Below are positions 6,608 to 15,858 of a stretch of 36,723 bases of DNA, piece by piece. The notes below the pieces were generated by a model, which saw nothing but the letters and a program-made list of their open reading frames with translations, made no database searches and was not told where the DNA came from. Source of the stretch: an uncultured Clostridium sp. (GTDB lineage Bacteria > Bacillota_A > Clostridia > TANB77 > CAG-508). The translations under genes were made by a program, and so were the position numbers. Position 1 is the first letter of the stretch; each line of letters begins with the position of its first letter. Where the stretch lies: positions 1 to 36,723 of the forward strand of contig CANCZH010000008.1 in the NCBI GenBank assembly GCA_947382445.1, in the 5' to 3' direction.

Positions 6608-8345
6608 TTATTTCCCTAAGACTTTTTTAATCTCTTCATGTCTTTTCACTTTTTGAGTTGTTGTTTTTATTAATTCTTCTTTAGTAACAATAATCTCTCT
6701 AATATACTTGTATGGAGGCATTGTCTTATTTATTTCTTTAACATTTTCCCATAAATATTCTTTTATTTTTTCTTCATTAGGATTTTCTAAGATTTCATTT
6801 ATTCTTTCTTCATCATAAACAATTTCAGCATTTATCTTAGACTCTTTTTCATCATTATTCATTGATGGTACACCATAAACAAAAGATTCTTTAACACCAT
6901 CAATTCTTCCAATTAATCCCTCAATTTCTTCTGGATATATATTTTTACCATTTTTTAATACTATAACTGTCTTTTTTCTACCTGTTATATATAAATAACC
7001 ATCTTTATCAAAATATCCTAAATCCCCAGTATGAAACCATCCATCTACAATAGCTTCATTTGTAGCTTCTTCATTACCATAATATCCAATCATTACAGAA
7101 TCAGCTTTAGCAATAACTTCACCAATACCATTTTCATCTGGCTCATCAATTTTTAATTCTACACTAGGAAAAGCTCTTCCAACAGAGCCAATTCTTGAAT
7201 ACTTTGGTAATCCATTTCCTGCAGCAAGAACTGGAGATGTTTCTGTTAATCCATAGCCTTGAGCCATATTAATTCCAATATCATTAAATCCTTTTTCAAC
7301 TTCTGGATCAAGTGCTGCAGCTCCATTAATAAATAATCTAACTTTACCACCTAAAATATCATGAACTTCTTTAAATATTTTTCTTCTTATATCAATATGA
7401 AGATATTTTCTTAGGAAATTACTAATTTTCATTCCCTTTTTAAATGTTTCAAGTTTTCCTTTTTTCTCTATTCCCCTTAAAACTTTTTTATACATATTTT
7501 CATATAAAATAGGAACAGAAATCATCGCTGTCACTTGATATTCCTTAATATTTTCAGCTAAATGTTTTATACCATCACAATATGCAATAGCTGCTCCAGC
7601 ATATAAAACATATAAAAATCCAACAGTAGATTCAAATGTATGATGTAATGGTAAAAATGAAAGAAATGTATCACTTGTATTTATATCAAACATTGATGCA
7701 ATATCTTGTATATTTGTACAAATATTTTTATGAGATAAAGCAACCGCTTTTGATTGTGAAGTAGTTCCTGAAGTAAATAGCATTATTGACATCTTTTCAC
7801 TGTCTATTTCAGCATCAAGAAATCTTCTGTCTCCACTTTCAATTAATTTACTACCATCATTAATTAATTCTTTCATTGATAATACATCATCTTGAGACTT
7901 TTCTAAATCCATAGAAATATAATATTTTATTTTAGATATTCCATCATTTTTTACTCTATTCATTATTTCATCATATTTTTTACTATATATGATAACTTCG
8001 CATTCAGAACGCTCAATTAAACTTCTAATTTCATTTTCTGGTAATGCCCTATCCATAGGAACTACTATTCCAGTTCCACAAACAGCTGCTAAATATCCGA
8101 ATTCCCCATTCATATCTATTTTCTGAAATTACTGCAATTCTCTTATCTTTTAATCCTAAATCAATTAATTTTGTACCTAAACAATTTACATCATTAACAA
8201 ATTTTTTATAAGATATAGTTCTAAATATTCCTGGAGTTTCAGTTTTAAATTTAAAAGCTTCTTTTTCTCCATATTTTTCACCTATTTTGTTTACCATATC
8301 TTTTATGTCTGTTATTTTCATATAATCATATATACCATTAGTCAT
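6608..8345 (-). CDS. Long-chain acyl-CoA synthetase (AMP-binding), +1 frameshift at CGG
   Basis: Two overlapping frames together encode one adenylate-forming enzyme of about 578 residues. It activates fatty acids with ATP and CoA. Codons 1-82 end ...SENRYEWGI. An extra C at 8099 then makes an in-frame CGG. Skipping it gives GYLAAVCGTGIVVPMD, the expected AMP-binding continuation. Without the skip, the frame stops 16 codons on. Later motifs are intact: MLFTSGTTSQSKAV (P-loop-like), YGLTETSPVLA, GWFHTGDLGYFD and GRKKTVIVLKNGKNIYPEE. It sits 6 bases behind the TetR gene, an arrangement typical of a fatty-acid-responsive pair. I read it as one functional gene because the rest is well conserved and four other genes here carry the same type of site; a simple frameshift mutation or sequencing error is the alternative. 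Confidence 0.85.
8097..8099 (-). other. Putative +1 recoding site ATT-C-GGA (acyl-CoA synthetase)
   Basis: Reading frame: TGG GGA ATT then CGG in frame 0. Skipping the C at 8099 gives GGA TAT TTA (Gly-Tyr-Leu), which restores the family sequence. Codon 83 of the gene. Confidence 0.7.
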
Positions 8346-8351
8346 TTTTTA

Positions 8352-8927
8352 TTACTCCTCTTCCCCTTTTACTAATCCATATATCATATTATCAAATTCT
8401 GCACATACCTTTTTAAGCTCTAACGGTTGTCCTGATTTTATTTTATACATTAATCCCGCACATGTAAAAGCAAATATTTCAGAAGCAATAATCGAGCTAT
8501 TACCTTTTTTTAATTCACCTTTTTTAATACCATCTTTTACAATCTCTTCTATTTTATCAATATAATCATTTATGTATTTTTGGCACTTTTGATTTCTTTC
8601 ATTATTTCCCCACACTTGTGATAAATATATAGTAATTAAATTTTGATATTTTGTTATTATTCTTAATTGTAATAATGCAACAGCTCTTAATTTATCAATA
8701 GTATTATTAAGTTTAGAAATCTTTAAATCAATATTATTAATTAAAAGTTTTGTTCCCTCTTCTAATAAGAAATTATAAATTTCTTCTTTACTAGAAAAAT
8801 GGTAATACAAAGTTCCTTTGGCAACACCAACTGTTGCAGTAATTTCCTCAACACTAGTAGCATCATATCCCTTTTCTGCAAACAATTTCATTGAAGCCTC
8901 AAAAATTTTTCTTTTTGTTTTATTCAT
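8352..8927 (-). CDS. TetR/AcrR-family transcriptional regulator
   Basis: 191 residues. The N-terminal TetR helix-turn-helix covers about residues 5-50, with FAEKGYDATSVEEI, VGVAKGTLYYHF and SSKEEIYNFLLEEG, all canonical. The C-terminal ligand domain is helical (YIDKIEEIVKDGIKKGEL, FAFTCAGLMYKIKSG). It resembles FadR/YsiA-like regulators that sense acyl-CoA. Being 6 bases ahead of an acyl-CoA synthetase gene supports that role, which is still inference. The start has the typical MNKTKRKIFEASMKLF opening. Upstream, 8928-9035 is AT-rich with no operator I can define. Confidence 0.9.
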   Translation of the reverse strand: MNKTKRKIFEASMKLFAEKGYDATSVEEITATVGVAKGTLYYHFSSKEEIYNFLLEEGTKLLINNIDLKISKLNNTIDKLRAVALLQLRIITKYQNLITIYLSQVWGNNERNQKCQKYINDYIDKIEEIVKDGIKKGELKKGNSSIIASEIFAFTCAGLMYKIKSGQPLELKKVCAEFDNMIYGLVKGEEE

Positions 8928-9017
8928 AATTCTTTATCACCCATTACAAAATATATATCATTATATATTTTCAAATAAAATAATGCAAGCTACATGGCAA
9001 GTTAAATATATAACAGG

Positions 9018-9034
9018 CCTTGCAATAGCAAGGT
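9018..9034 (-). terminator. Weak hairpin at the end of the murL-ylmH operon
   Basis: Minus strand CCTTGC-TATT-GCAAGG immediately after the ylmH stop codon. No T-run follows, so it may be an mRNA 3'-end stabiliser rather than an efficient terminator. Confidence 0.4.
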
Positions 9035-9035
9035 T

Positions 9036-9794
9036 TTAAGCATATTTTTTTATTTTTATAACTTTTTTTTCATTTCTTGTATTTCTGACCAATCCGTCGA
9101 GAATAAATTTTCCTTTTCCTCTAATTATAATAACATCTCCAATATTAGCAACTTTTGAATTTTTTAAAACTATTTCATAATTCACATATACTCTTTCTTC
9201 TTTAATAAGTTCATCTGCCTTATTTCTAGAGCATCTAGCTATCTCTGAAACAATATTATCAATTCTCATACTAGAAGCTATAATTGTGCTTTCTTCAAAA
9301 TTTTCTTCTTTTTTTCTAATATCATATATACTAATAACCTCAATCTTGGCTTTCTTAAATCTAGTTAATTGATTTAAAGATTGAATTACATATTCTTTAT
9401 TAATATCAAAAATAACAATATCTGCTCCATCAGCTTCTACCAAGATATCACCTATTTTTTCTCTACTAATTCCAATTTTCATTAAAGCAGACAAATAATT
9501 TCTATGTTCATATTCACTTTTTAAATCATTTGGCAAATGTATTCTAATAACAGAAATTATATTCTCTAAGCTCTTTCTAGCAATTTCTTCATTTAACTTT
9601 TTAGGATAAAACACTAATATTTCTCTATCAGCATTATCACAAACACCATAAAAAAAACAATTTTCTAATTTAACATTTTTTTGAATAATAACCTTTTCTC
9701 TCTGGTTTAGAAAATCAGAATAAGTAATTCTATTTTTTGAAGTGCAAAATTTTTGCTTATCTAATATTTTCGCAATTAATAGTTCTTCCTCCAT
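9036..9794 (-). CDS. ylmH: YlmH-type S4-domain RNA-binding protein
   Basis: 252 residues. The N-terminal two-thirds match the YlmH layout: FLNQREKVIIQK near 30, YRNYL-type segment EYEHRNYLSALMKIGISREKIGDI at about 100-123 (the region conserved in YlmH), and a beta-rich middle. An S4 RNA-binding domain occupies about 180-245: MRIDNIVSEIARCSRNKA, then VYVNYEIV and GDVIIIRGKGKF. In Firmicutes the family acts in ribosome-associated quality control (RqcP2 role) by binding stalled 50S subunits. It usually lies near division or ileS genes; here it ends the dxs operon, 9 bases after dxs. Confidence 0.88.
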   Translation of the reverse strand: MEEELLIAKILDKQKFCTSKNRITYSDFLNQREKVIIQKNVKLENCFFYGVCDNADREILVFYPKKLNEEIARKSLENIISVIRIHLPNDLKSEYEHRNYLSALMKIGISREKIGDILVEADGADIVIFDINKEYVIQSLNQLTRFKKAKIEVISIYDIRKKEENFEESTIIASSMRIDNIVSEIARCSRNKADELIKEERVYVNYEIVLKNSKVANIGDVIIIRGKGKFILDGLVRNTRNEKKVIKIKKYA

Positions 9795-9803
9795 ATTCCC
9801 TCT

Positions 9804-11654
9804 CTAAATAAATTCTTTAATTCTTTTTGCAATTGACTCAATATCTAACCCATATTTTTCTTCAATTTCAGAAACACTACCATGCTTAATAAATTCATCA
9901 GGATACCCAAAATTCAATACCTTAGTATTATTAACTTTTTCAAGTACACCTCTTACAGAACTTGCTAATCCAAAACTTGTTATATTATCTTCAATTGTAA
10001 CTAAAAATTTAGTTTTACTTAAGGATTTTTCTATCATTTCAGTATCTAAAGGCTTTAAAAATCTAGCATTAATAACCTCCAATTCAATACCATCTTTATG
10101 TAATATTTCAGCCACTTTCATAGCATAAGAAACCATCTTGCCTATTGCAATAACAGTAGCTTTATTCCCATTTCTAAGTAATTCAGCTTTTCCATAAACT
10201 ATATTATCACATTTTGAAAAATTAAAATCATCTTCTCCACCTCTTGGATAACGTATTGCAAGAGGCTTATCAAAATTCATAGCAAATTCTAACATCTTTT
10301 CTAATTCTTCAAAATTTTTAGGTGCAATTATATTCATTTTTGGAACTGTATTTAAAAAAGATAAATCTAATATTCCTTGATGTGTTTCACCATCATTTCC
10401 AACAATTCCAGCTCTATCAACACATACAGTTACTGGTAATTCTTGCATCGCTATGTCATGAACAAGCTGGTCATACCCTCTTTGTAAAAATGATGAATAT
10501 ATTGGTATAACTGGTTTTAAGCCATGTTTTGCCATACCGGCAACCATACCTAGTGCATGCTGTTCTGCAATTTCAACATCAAAAAATCTATTAGGAAATT
10601 CTTTAGCAAATTTTGAAAGGCCTGTTCCATCCTCCATTGCAGCAGTAACTGCAACAATTCTATCATCTTTTCTTGCAAGTTCTACTAACTTATCACCCAT
10701 TACAGCAGAATAATCTTTTCCAAAATTTTTTCTCTTTTCACCAGTTTCAATATCAAAAGCAGATGTCGAATGATATTTATTAGGATTTTCCTCAGCAGGC
10801 TTGTACCCTTTTCCTTTTTTAGTTAAAACATGTATTAAAACAGGTCCATCTAAATTCTTACTTATATTCAATATTTCTTCCAAACTCTGAATATTATGAC
10901 CATCAATTGGACCTAAATATCTAAAACCAATATTCTCAAAATACATTTTGGGAATAACAAGTTGCTTAATACTATTTTTTAATTTAATAGTTAAAGTAAC
11001 AATTTTTTCTCCAACAAAAGGTATTTTTCTAATAAAATTTTTAGCAGAAACATTTGAATTAATATATGCTTTCTTTGTTCTAAGTTTTGCCAAAAACATT
11101 GATAATCCACCAGTATTTTTAGAAATACTCATTTCATTATCATTTAAAATAACAATTAAATTAGTTTTACTAATTCCTGCATCATTCATAGCTTCTAATG
11201 CCATTCCACCAGTTAATGCACCATCGCCAATAACAGCAACCACCTTATTTTTCTTACCTAAAATATCTCTCGCACGAGCCATACCTAATGCAACAGAAAT
11301 AGATGTGCTACTATGTCCAGCATCAAAACTATCATACTCAGACTCAGAAGTTCTAGGAAAACCAGCTAGTCCATTCATTTTTCTTAAAGTATCAAACCTA
11401 TCTTTTCTGCCTGTAAGCATTTTATGTACATAAGTCTGATGACCAACATCCCAAACTATCTTATCTTCTGGCATATTAAAACAAGAATGAAGTGCTATTG
11501 TAAGCTCAACAACACCCAAATTAGATGCTAAATGCCCTCCTGTTTTTGAAACAGTATTTATAATTTTTTCTCTTAATTCATCTGCTAATTCTCTTTTCTC
11601 ATCCATTGTTAATTTCTTAACATCCTCTGGAAAATTAACTTTATCAATAACCAT
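9804..11654 (-). CDS. dxs: 1-deoxy-D-xylulose-5-phosphate synthase
   Basis: 616 residues, full length. It condenses pyruvate and glyceraldehyde 3-phosphate with thiamine diphosphate in the first step of the MEP isoprenoid pathway. Visible motifs: HLASNLGVVELTIALH (41-56), WDVGHQTYVHKMLTGR, AGHSSTSISVALG, the ThDP loop GDGALTGGMALEAMNDAG ending at NDNEMSIS, LGPIDGHNI, then in the transketolase-like C-terminal half EQHALGMVAGMA, DRAGIVGNDGETHQG and RYPRGG. It sits between a phytol/dolichol kinase-like gene and ylmH, and downstream of murD, so isoprenoid supply and cell-wall precursor synthesis are transcribed together. Isoprenoid here would feed undecaprenyl phosphate. Confidence 0.97.
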   Translation of the reverse strand: MVIDKVNFPEDVKKLTMDEKRELADELREKIINTVSKTGGHLASNLGVVELTIALHSCFNMPEDKIVWDVGHQTYVHKMLTGRKDRFDTLRKMNGLAGFPRTSESEYDSFDAGHSSTSISVALGMARARDILGKKNKVVAVIGDGALTGGMALEAMNDAGISKTNLIVILNDNEMSISKNTGGLSMFLAKLRTKKAYINSNVSAKNFIRKIPFVGEKIVTLTIKLKNSIKQLVIPKMYFENIGFRYLGPIDGHNIQSLEEILNISKNLDGPVLIHVLTKKGKGYKPAEENPNKYHSTSAFDIETGEKRKNFGKDYSAVMGDKLVELARKDDRIVAVTAAMEDGTGLSKFAKEFPNRFFDVEIAEQHALGMVAGMAKHGLKPVIPIYSSFLQRGYDQLVHDIAMQELPVTVCVDRAGIVGNDGETHQGILDLSFLNTVPKMNIIAPKNFEELEKMLEFAMNFDKPLAIRYPRGGEDDFNFSKCDNIVYGKAELLRNGNKATVIAIGKMVSYAMKVAEILHKDGIELEVINARFLKPLDTEMIEKSLSKTKFLVTIEDNITSFGLASSVRGVLEKVNNTKVLNFGYPDEFIKHGSVSEIEEKYGLDIESIAKRIKEFI

Positions 11655-11673
11655 ATATTATACTCCAAACAAT

Positions 11674-12312
11674 TTAAGCTAAATAAGTAAGTATTGTAAC
11701 AATTATAGGAACTGTAATATTATCTAATCCCTTTATTGAAACCGCTTCTAGTACAGTAGCAATCACAGAAACTAAAATAGCTTTATATACAAAATAATTA
11801 ATATTTAAAACACTAAATGAAATTATAGAAATAATCAAACTAGTAATAAACATTGCAAGTGAACCAGCAATAGTTTTTTTAGAATTTCCAACCTTATATT
11901 CTTTACTCTTTATTTTTTTCCCTACAATAGCTGCTAAACCATCTCCATATCCCATTATCAAAATTCCAGGTAAACCAATTAATGGATTATTGATTTTATA
12001 AGTAAATATACAAATAAGTAATATAGAAAAAGCATAGTACACTGTACCAAAGCCATCATTTTCTTCTCTTTCTATCGATTTTAAAATTTTAAATTTATAT
12101 GAAGCTACATTTATTACAACAAACATAGCTGGCAAAATACAAGCCCATATAATTGAATCTATAAATATTAAATAAAAAAACCAAATATTCGAAATCATTA
12201 TATGTACAAACTTCCTACTAACTTCTTCGCCTTTTTTATTTAAAACTTTAGAAATTAAAAATACCAAAACTATATATACACTTATAGACATTAATCCAAA
12301 TAAATTGTTCAT
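11674..12312 (-). CDS. CTP-dependent phytol/dolichol kinase-like membrane protein
   Basis: 212 residues with about six to seven hydrophobic helices. Conserved pieces are SRKFVHI (near 33), EREENDGFGTVYY, IMGYGDGLAAIVGKKI (about 119-134) and KKTIAGSLAMF. This order matches the SEC59/VTE5 family of CTP-dependent polyprenol kinases, related to CdsA. A polyprenol (undecaprenol or similar) kinase role fits the neighbours dxs and murD. The exact substrate is inference. It starts 1 base after murD ends and its stop is 19 bases before dxs starts. Confidence 0.8.
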   Translation of the reverse strand: MNNLFGLMSISVYIVLVFLISKVLNKKGEEVSRKFVHIMISNIWFFYLIFIDSIIWACILPAMFVVINVASYKFKILKSIEREENDGFGTVYYAFSILLICIFTYKINNPLIGLPGILIMGYGDGLAAIVGKKIKSKEYKVGNSKKTIAGSLAMFITSLIISIISFSVLNINYFVYKAILVSVIATVLEAVSIKGLDNITVPIIVTILTYLA

Positions 12313-12313
12313 A

Positions 12314-13660
12314 TTAAATACCCCTTACTAGCTTCTTATATAAATCCCCTTTTTCTTCAAAGCTCTTAAAAAATCCATAACTTGCAGCAGCAGGAGCTAG
12401 CAAACAGCTCTTTCCCTTTTCAGTTACTTTTTTAGCAACTTCAACTGCTTCTTCTAACGTTTCTACTACATATATATTTTCTCTATCTAAACTTTTTGCT
12501 ATATCATGTCCAGTTTTAGGCATACAAATAATATTAGTAATATCACTAGAATTTAAATATTCTATAAAATCACTATAATCTACACCTCTATCCATACCAC
12601 CTATAATTAGCGTACTAACATTTCCAAGAGCTTTTACAGACTCAATAACAGCCATTGGGACAGTTGCAATACTATTATCATAGTACAAAACATCATTATA
12701 TTTTCCAATAAACTCTAGTCTATGTTTTAAAGTCTTAAATTCACTAATAGTTTTTATGGTTTTATTTATATCCAATTTCAAAATTTCAGAAACCCCAAGT
12801 GCAAACATAATATTATTTAAATTATAATCACCTAATAAATTTCGTGGCTCATTAATGTCATATATAGCCTTATCTTCAAAAAATACTTTATTATTCTTTA
12901 TATATATATTACTTTCAGATTTTCCACTTAAACTAACCTTATATTCTTTTCCATTAACATTTTTTATGCAAGCTTTCAGATTTTCATTATCTGCATTATA
13001 TAAGAAATAATCATCTTCTTTTTGATATTTAAAAATATTACACTTAGCTTCTATATATTTTTCAAAAGAATCATAATGGTCTAAATGTTCTTCAAAAACA
13101 TTTAGTAAAATTGCAATATTAGTAGATAATTCCATATATTCAAGTTGATGTGATGACATTTCTAATACTAATGTCATATCATCTTGCACTTCATCAATAT
13201 AATCAAATACAGGTATACCAATATTTCCTAAAAGCATACATTTTACATTTTGCTGTTTTAATATATTATAAATTAAGGAAGTAGTAGTACTCTTTCCTTT
13301 TGTTCCTGTAATTCCAATTGTAAAAACATCAAAAAATTCAAGTAATAATTCTAATTGTGATTTTACCTTAGATATAAACTCTCTTGTATCAACTCCTACA
13401 AAAGAAATTCCAGGTGACTTCATGATAATATCATAATCTTTTAAATTATCTAAATATTTTTCACCACTTATGCAAATTACATTTTTATCTTCTTGTAAAA
13501 AATCATAATTTTCTTCAAATTTCTCTTTTCCATCTGCAATATATAAAAATTGATTTTTCAAATACTTTCTAATTAAATTATATGTTGATTTACCTTCTCT
13601 TCCAAAACCTAAAATAAGAATTTTTTTATCTTGAAAGTAGCTAATTAAATCGTTAATCAC
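12314..13660 (-). CDS. murD: UDP-MurNAc-L-Ala:glutamate ligase (MurD, probably the L-Glu type)
   Basis: 448 residues, usual MurD length. N-terminal Rossmann-like KKILILGFGREGKSTY, then the P-loop GITGTKGKSTTTSLI (about 115-129), EMSSHQLEYM, NVFEEHLDHYDSFEKY, the NNI and GKHRLE-like TLKHRLEFIG, YDNSIATVPMAVIES, and a C-terminal LLAPAAASYGFFKSFEEKGD. It adds glutamate to UDP-MurNAc-L-Ala in peptidoglycan synthesis. It overlaps the upstream gene by 8 bases. That gene looks like MurL, the epimerase that converts the terminal L-Glu to D-Glu. The pair therefore suggests that this enzyme uses L-Glu, as MurD2 does; that substrate choice is inference from context. Confidence 0.92.
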   Translation of the reverse strand: MINDLISYFQDKKILILGFGREGKSTYNLIRKYLKNQFLYIADGKEKFEENYDFLQEDKNVICISGEKYLDNLKDYDIIMKSPGISFVGVDTREFISKVKSQLELLLEFFDVFTIGITGTKGKSTTTSLIYNILKQQNVKCMLLGNIGIPVFDYIDEVQDDMTLVLEMSSHQLEYMELSTNIAILLNVFEEHLDHYDSFEKYIEAKCNIFKYQKEDDYFLYNADNENLKACIKNVNGKEYKVSLSGKSESNIYIKNNKVFFEDKAIYDINEPRNLLGDYNLNNIMFALGVSEILKLDINKTIKTISEFKTLKHRLEFIGKYNDVLYYDNSIATVPMAVIESVKALGNVSTLIIGGMDRGVDYSDFIEYLNSSDITNIICMPKTGHDIAKSLDRENIYVVETLEEAVEVAKKVTEKGKSCLLAPAAASYGFFKSFEEKGDLYKKLVRGI

Positions 13661-15029
13661 GTAAAAATACCTCTTTTCTTAAAAGCTCATTTTGTTCATC
13701 ATTTAAATTATTTTGATTATTATACTTTTTAGTTAAATCTAAACTTGTATCAATAAGTTTATAATTATCTTTATAATATTTCAAAAGATATGGCAAATCA
13801 CCATTTCCAATATTAGCAATAGTTTTACTAATTGCAAAGTTTACTTCTTCATAAGTACCAACACATTCAAAAGGCTTCGTTTCTCCATTTCCAGTAAGTT
13901 CTAAAAATATTTGTAGTAAATTTTCTTTTTCAAACATATCTACTCCAAAAATATTTACAAGTTTTTCCTTATATAAAAATGGACTTAATATAATATATGC
14001 AAATAAGCATTTAGCACAATTTGTGCACCATTTCCATTCTTTTTCTTTACTTCCAACATTACAGCTCTTAAAAACTGCATGGTACTTTTCTTGTCTTGAA
14101 AATATCTTAGCAATTTGTAACTCATTTAATGGTCTTAAAAAACTAAAATATTTTACAGGAGCTTTTAAATATTTGTCAGAGTACTCCTCAAAATCACATT
14201 CAAACTCAAAACTCTTAGAATACTGATGGTTTATTTTTTCTCCAACAACATTTGATTCATTAGCACTATTTTCATTAGATAATGCAATATATTTCTTAGA
14301 TAATAAATATGCTGTTAAATAAGATGTAAATGCAAGCATAGTTGAAAATGGAGTATGACCATTTATAAATCCTTTTGCATTTAAGTCTAATAAATTTTTA
14401 TCAATATTTCTATAAATTTCAATTATATTATCATTACTAAATCCAGCTATTTCGGCACATTTCAATGTTACTGGTTTTGGATTAACAATTAAGCAATAAT
14501 CATTTTTAGTATCAATATTTAAAGTTTCTAATGTTACACATGAATCTTTTCCGCCACCAATTGGAACTATATATCCACTAGAAATTTCATCTATTGATTC
14601 ATACTCTAACTTATTTGATTTTTCTAAACATTCTATACTCATAAAATCTTCTATATTAGTTTTTATACTATTTGTATAAAATAATTCTCCTAAACCATAA
14701 AAATATAACTTTTTCCACCATTTAATCTGTTCTTCATTTAAATATCCACATTTTATAACCACTTTGGGTGAACATGTAGCTTTCCAATAACTTATAAGCT
14801 CAACCATTCCCATATGAAATACCATATTCTTAACATAGTTGCTTTCAATACTTTTAAATGGTAATCCTTTTTTCAAAATACGTAATTTAGGATTAAACTT
14901 TGTAAATCCAACTATTTCAAATTCAAATTCTATATATATAGCCTCTTTATCATCATTTATAGAATAACTATTAAAATGAAATTCCTTATACTCATCTCTG
15001 TATTGTTTAAATTTTAATGACTTATCCAT
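13653..15029 (-). CDS. murL: MurL-like UDP-MurNAc-L-Ala-L-Glu epimerase
   Basis: 458 residues. The centre has a PP-loop-like VPIGGGKDSCVTLETL (about 155-170), followed by NENSANES (an N-type-ATPase-like loop) and a Cys pair CTNCAKCLF (about 340). The overall order (N-terminal beta domain, GGGKDS, SNENSANES, CxxCxKC) is that of MurL, which epimerises the terminal glutamate of UDP-MurNAc-L-Ala-L-Glu with ATP. The direct 8-base overlap with murD is strong context support. A purely PP-loop ATPase of other function is the alternative. It is the first gene of the operon; GGAAAGG precedes the ATG. Confidence 0.8.
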   Translation of the reverse strand: MDKSLKFKQYRDEYKEFHFNSYSINDDKEAIYIEFEFEIVGFTKFNPKLRILKKGLPFKSIESNYVKNMVFHMGMVELISYWKATCSPKVVIKCGYLNEEQIKWWKKLYFYGLGELFYTNSIKTNIEDFMSIECLEKSNKLEYESIDEISSGYIVPIGGGKDSCVTLETLNIDTKNDYCLIVNPKPVTLKCAEIAGFSNDNIIEIYRNIDKNLLDLNAKGFINGHTPFSTMLAFTSYLTAYLLSKKYIALSNENSANESNVVGEKINHQYSKSFEFECDFEEYSDKYLKAPVKYFSFLRPLNELQIAKIFSRQEKYHAVFKSCNVGSKEKEWKWCTNCAKCLFAYIILSPFLYKEKLVNIFGVDMFEKENLLQIFLELTGNGETKPFECVGTYEEVNFAISKTIANIGNGDLPYLLKYYKDNYKLIDTSLDLTKKYNNQNNLNDEQNELLRKEVFLRD

Positions 15030-15146
15030 AAATTTATACCTTTCCGTTTTTCTATAATATTCATTACTAACTCATTTTGACACAATCGTATTATACCCTA
15101 TTTTAACATTATTGTACATCTTTTATTTATATTTTGAGCAAACAAA

Positions 15147-15191
15147 ATGAGTTCAATACTATTCTTACTAAAGAAATAGCATTGAACTCAT
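15147..15191 (-). terminator. Terminator-like hairpin after the foreign gene
   Basis: ATGAGTTCAAT (15147-15157) pairs with ATTGAACTCAT (15181-15191), with a further partly paired interior. It lies 19 bases past the stop codon at 15210 on the minus strand and is followed by a TTTTG tract. Confidence 0.6.
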
Positions 15192-15209
15192 CCATTTTAG
15201 ACACAATAT

Positions 15210-15722
15210 TTAATTTTTTCTTTCGTCAAGGATTTCCCTAGCCCGCCGTATAGCCGGATAAAATTTCGCAATCAGTTCCAAATTTTCGTCACTCAGCTTT
15301 TCTCCGTTACAGCCAACCACAACCGTACAAAAATATTGTTTATAGCCAAAAAGCTTTGGCACAACTTTGTTGAGAGCCTCTGCCGGAGTGCTCGGGTTGC
15401 CTAACGCATCTGACAGAACATTCCTTTCCAAACATTCTTTCAAAACTTCTTCTGGTGCATACGGATTGCTTGCCAAATAATGATAGATACCTCCTCCTCT
15501 TTCGTACAATAGTTCTTTATTCTCTGGTCCACAGATTTTCTCTAAAATTCCCTTAATCTCTGGACATTTATTCTGAGCCAAGTGAATAAAAAACCATGTC
15601 TCCTGCCTCTCCTCTCCGATTTGATAAATTGCCTCTAGCACTTTTTGATCTGTGCTGTGCATAGCCAATTCATACAAGCAAGAGTTTGGCAACCGTTCAA
15701 GGTCAATAGTTACATTCTTCAT
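15210..15722 (-). CDS. LRV-like repeat hypothetical protein of foreign composition
   Basis: 170 residues from the ATG at 15722, which has AAAGGAG 9 bases upstream (longer starts exist but lack a site). The sequence has repeats like variant leucine-rich (LRV) units: LASNPYAPEEVLKECLERN and LGNPSTPAEALNKV, each with an N-P-x-P/A-x-E core. Function unknown; such repeats bind protein or RNA. Its base composition is clearly richer in G+C than all neighbours, with codons such as GCC, CTG, CCG and CGG. It has three in-frame CGG codons (15695-15693, 15248-15246, 15245-15243), read here as Arg in a natural-looking sequence (DLERLP, AIRRARE). The neighbourhood and composition indicate recent transfer from a higher-GC Firmicute. 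Confidence 0.75.
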   Translation of the reverse strand: MKNVTIDLERLPNSCLYELAMHSTDQKVLEAIYQIGEERQETWFFIHLAQNKCPEIKGILEKICGPENKELLYERGGGIYHYLASNPYAPEEVLKECLERNVLSDALGNPSTPAEALNKVVPKLFGYKQYFCTVVVGCNGEKLSDENLELIAKFYPAIRRAREILDERKN

Positions 15723-15858
15723 GATAACCGCTCCTTTCATGTACACTTGTGTCATTTATTCAATTACTAAATCGTAATTAAAATAAATTATATCACACTT
15801 TACATAAAATGTAAAATTAGTTTATTATTTACTTGTAATATACAACTCAACCACTGTG

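Noticed and set aside
8049..8113. Start of the acyl-CoA synthetase at an ATG in the downstream frame (MNGEFGY...)
   Set aside because: This ATG lies inside the coding sequence for SENRYEWG; the enzyme would lack about 80 conserved N-terminal residues.
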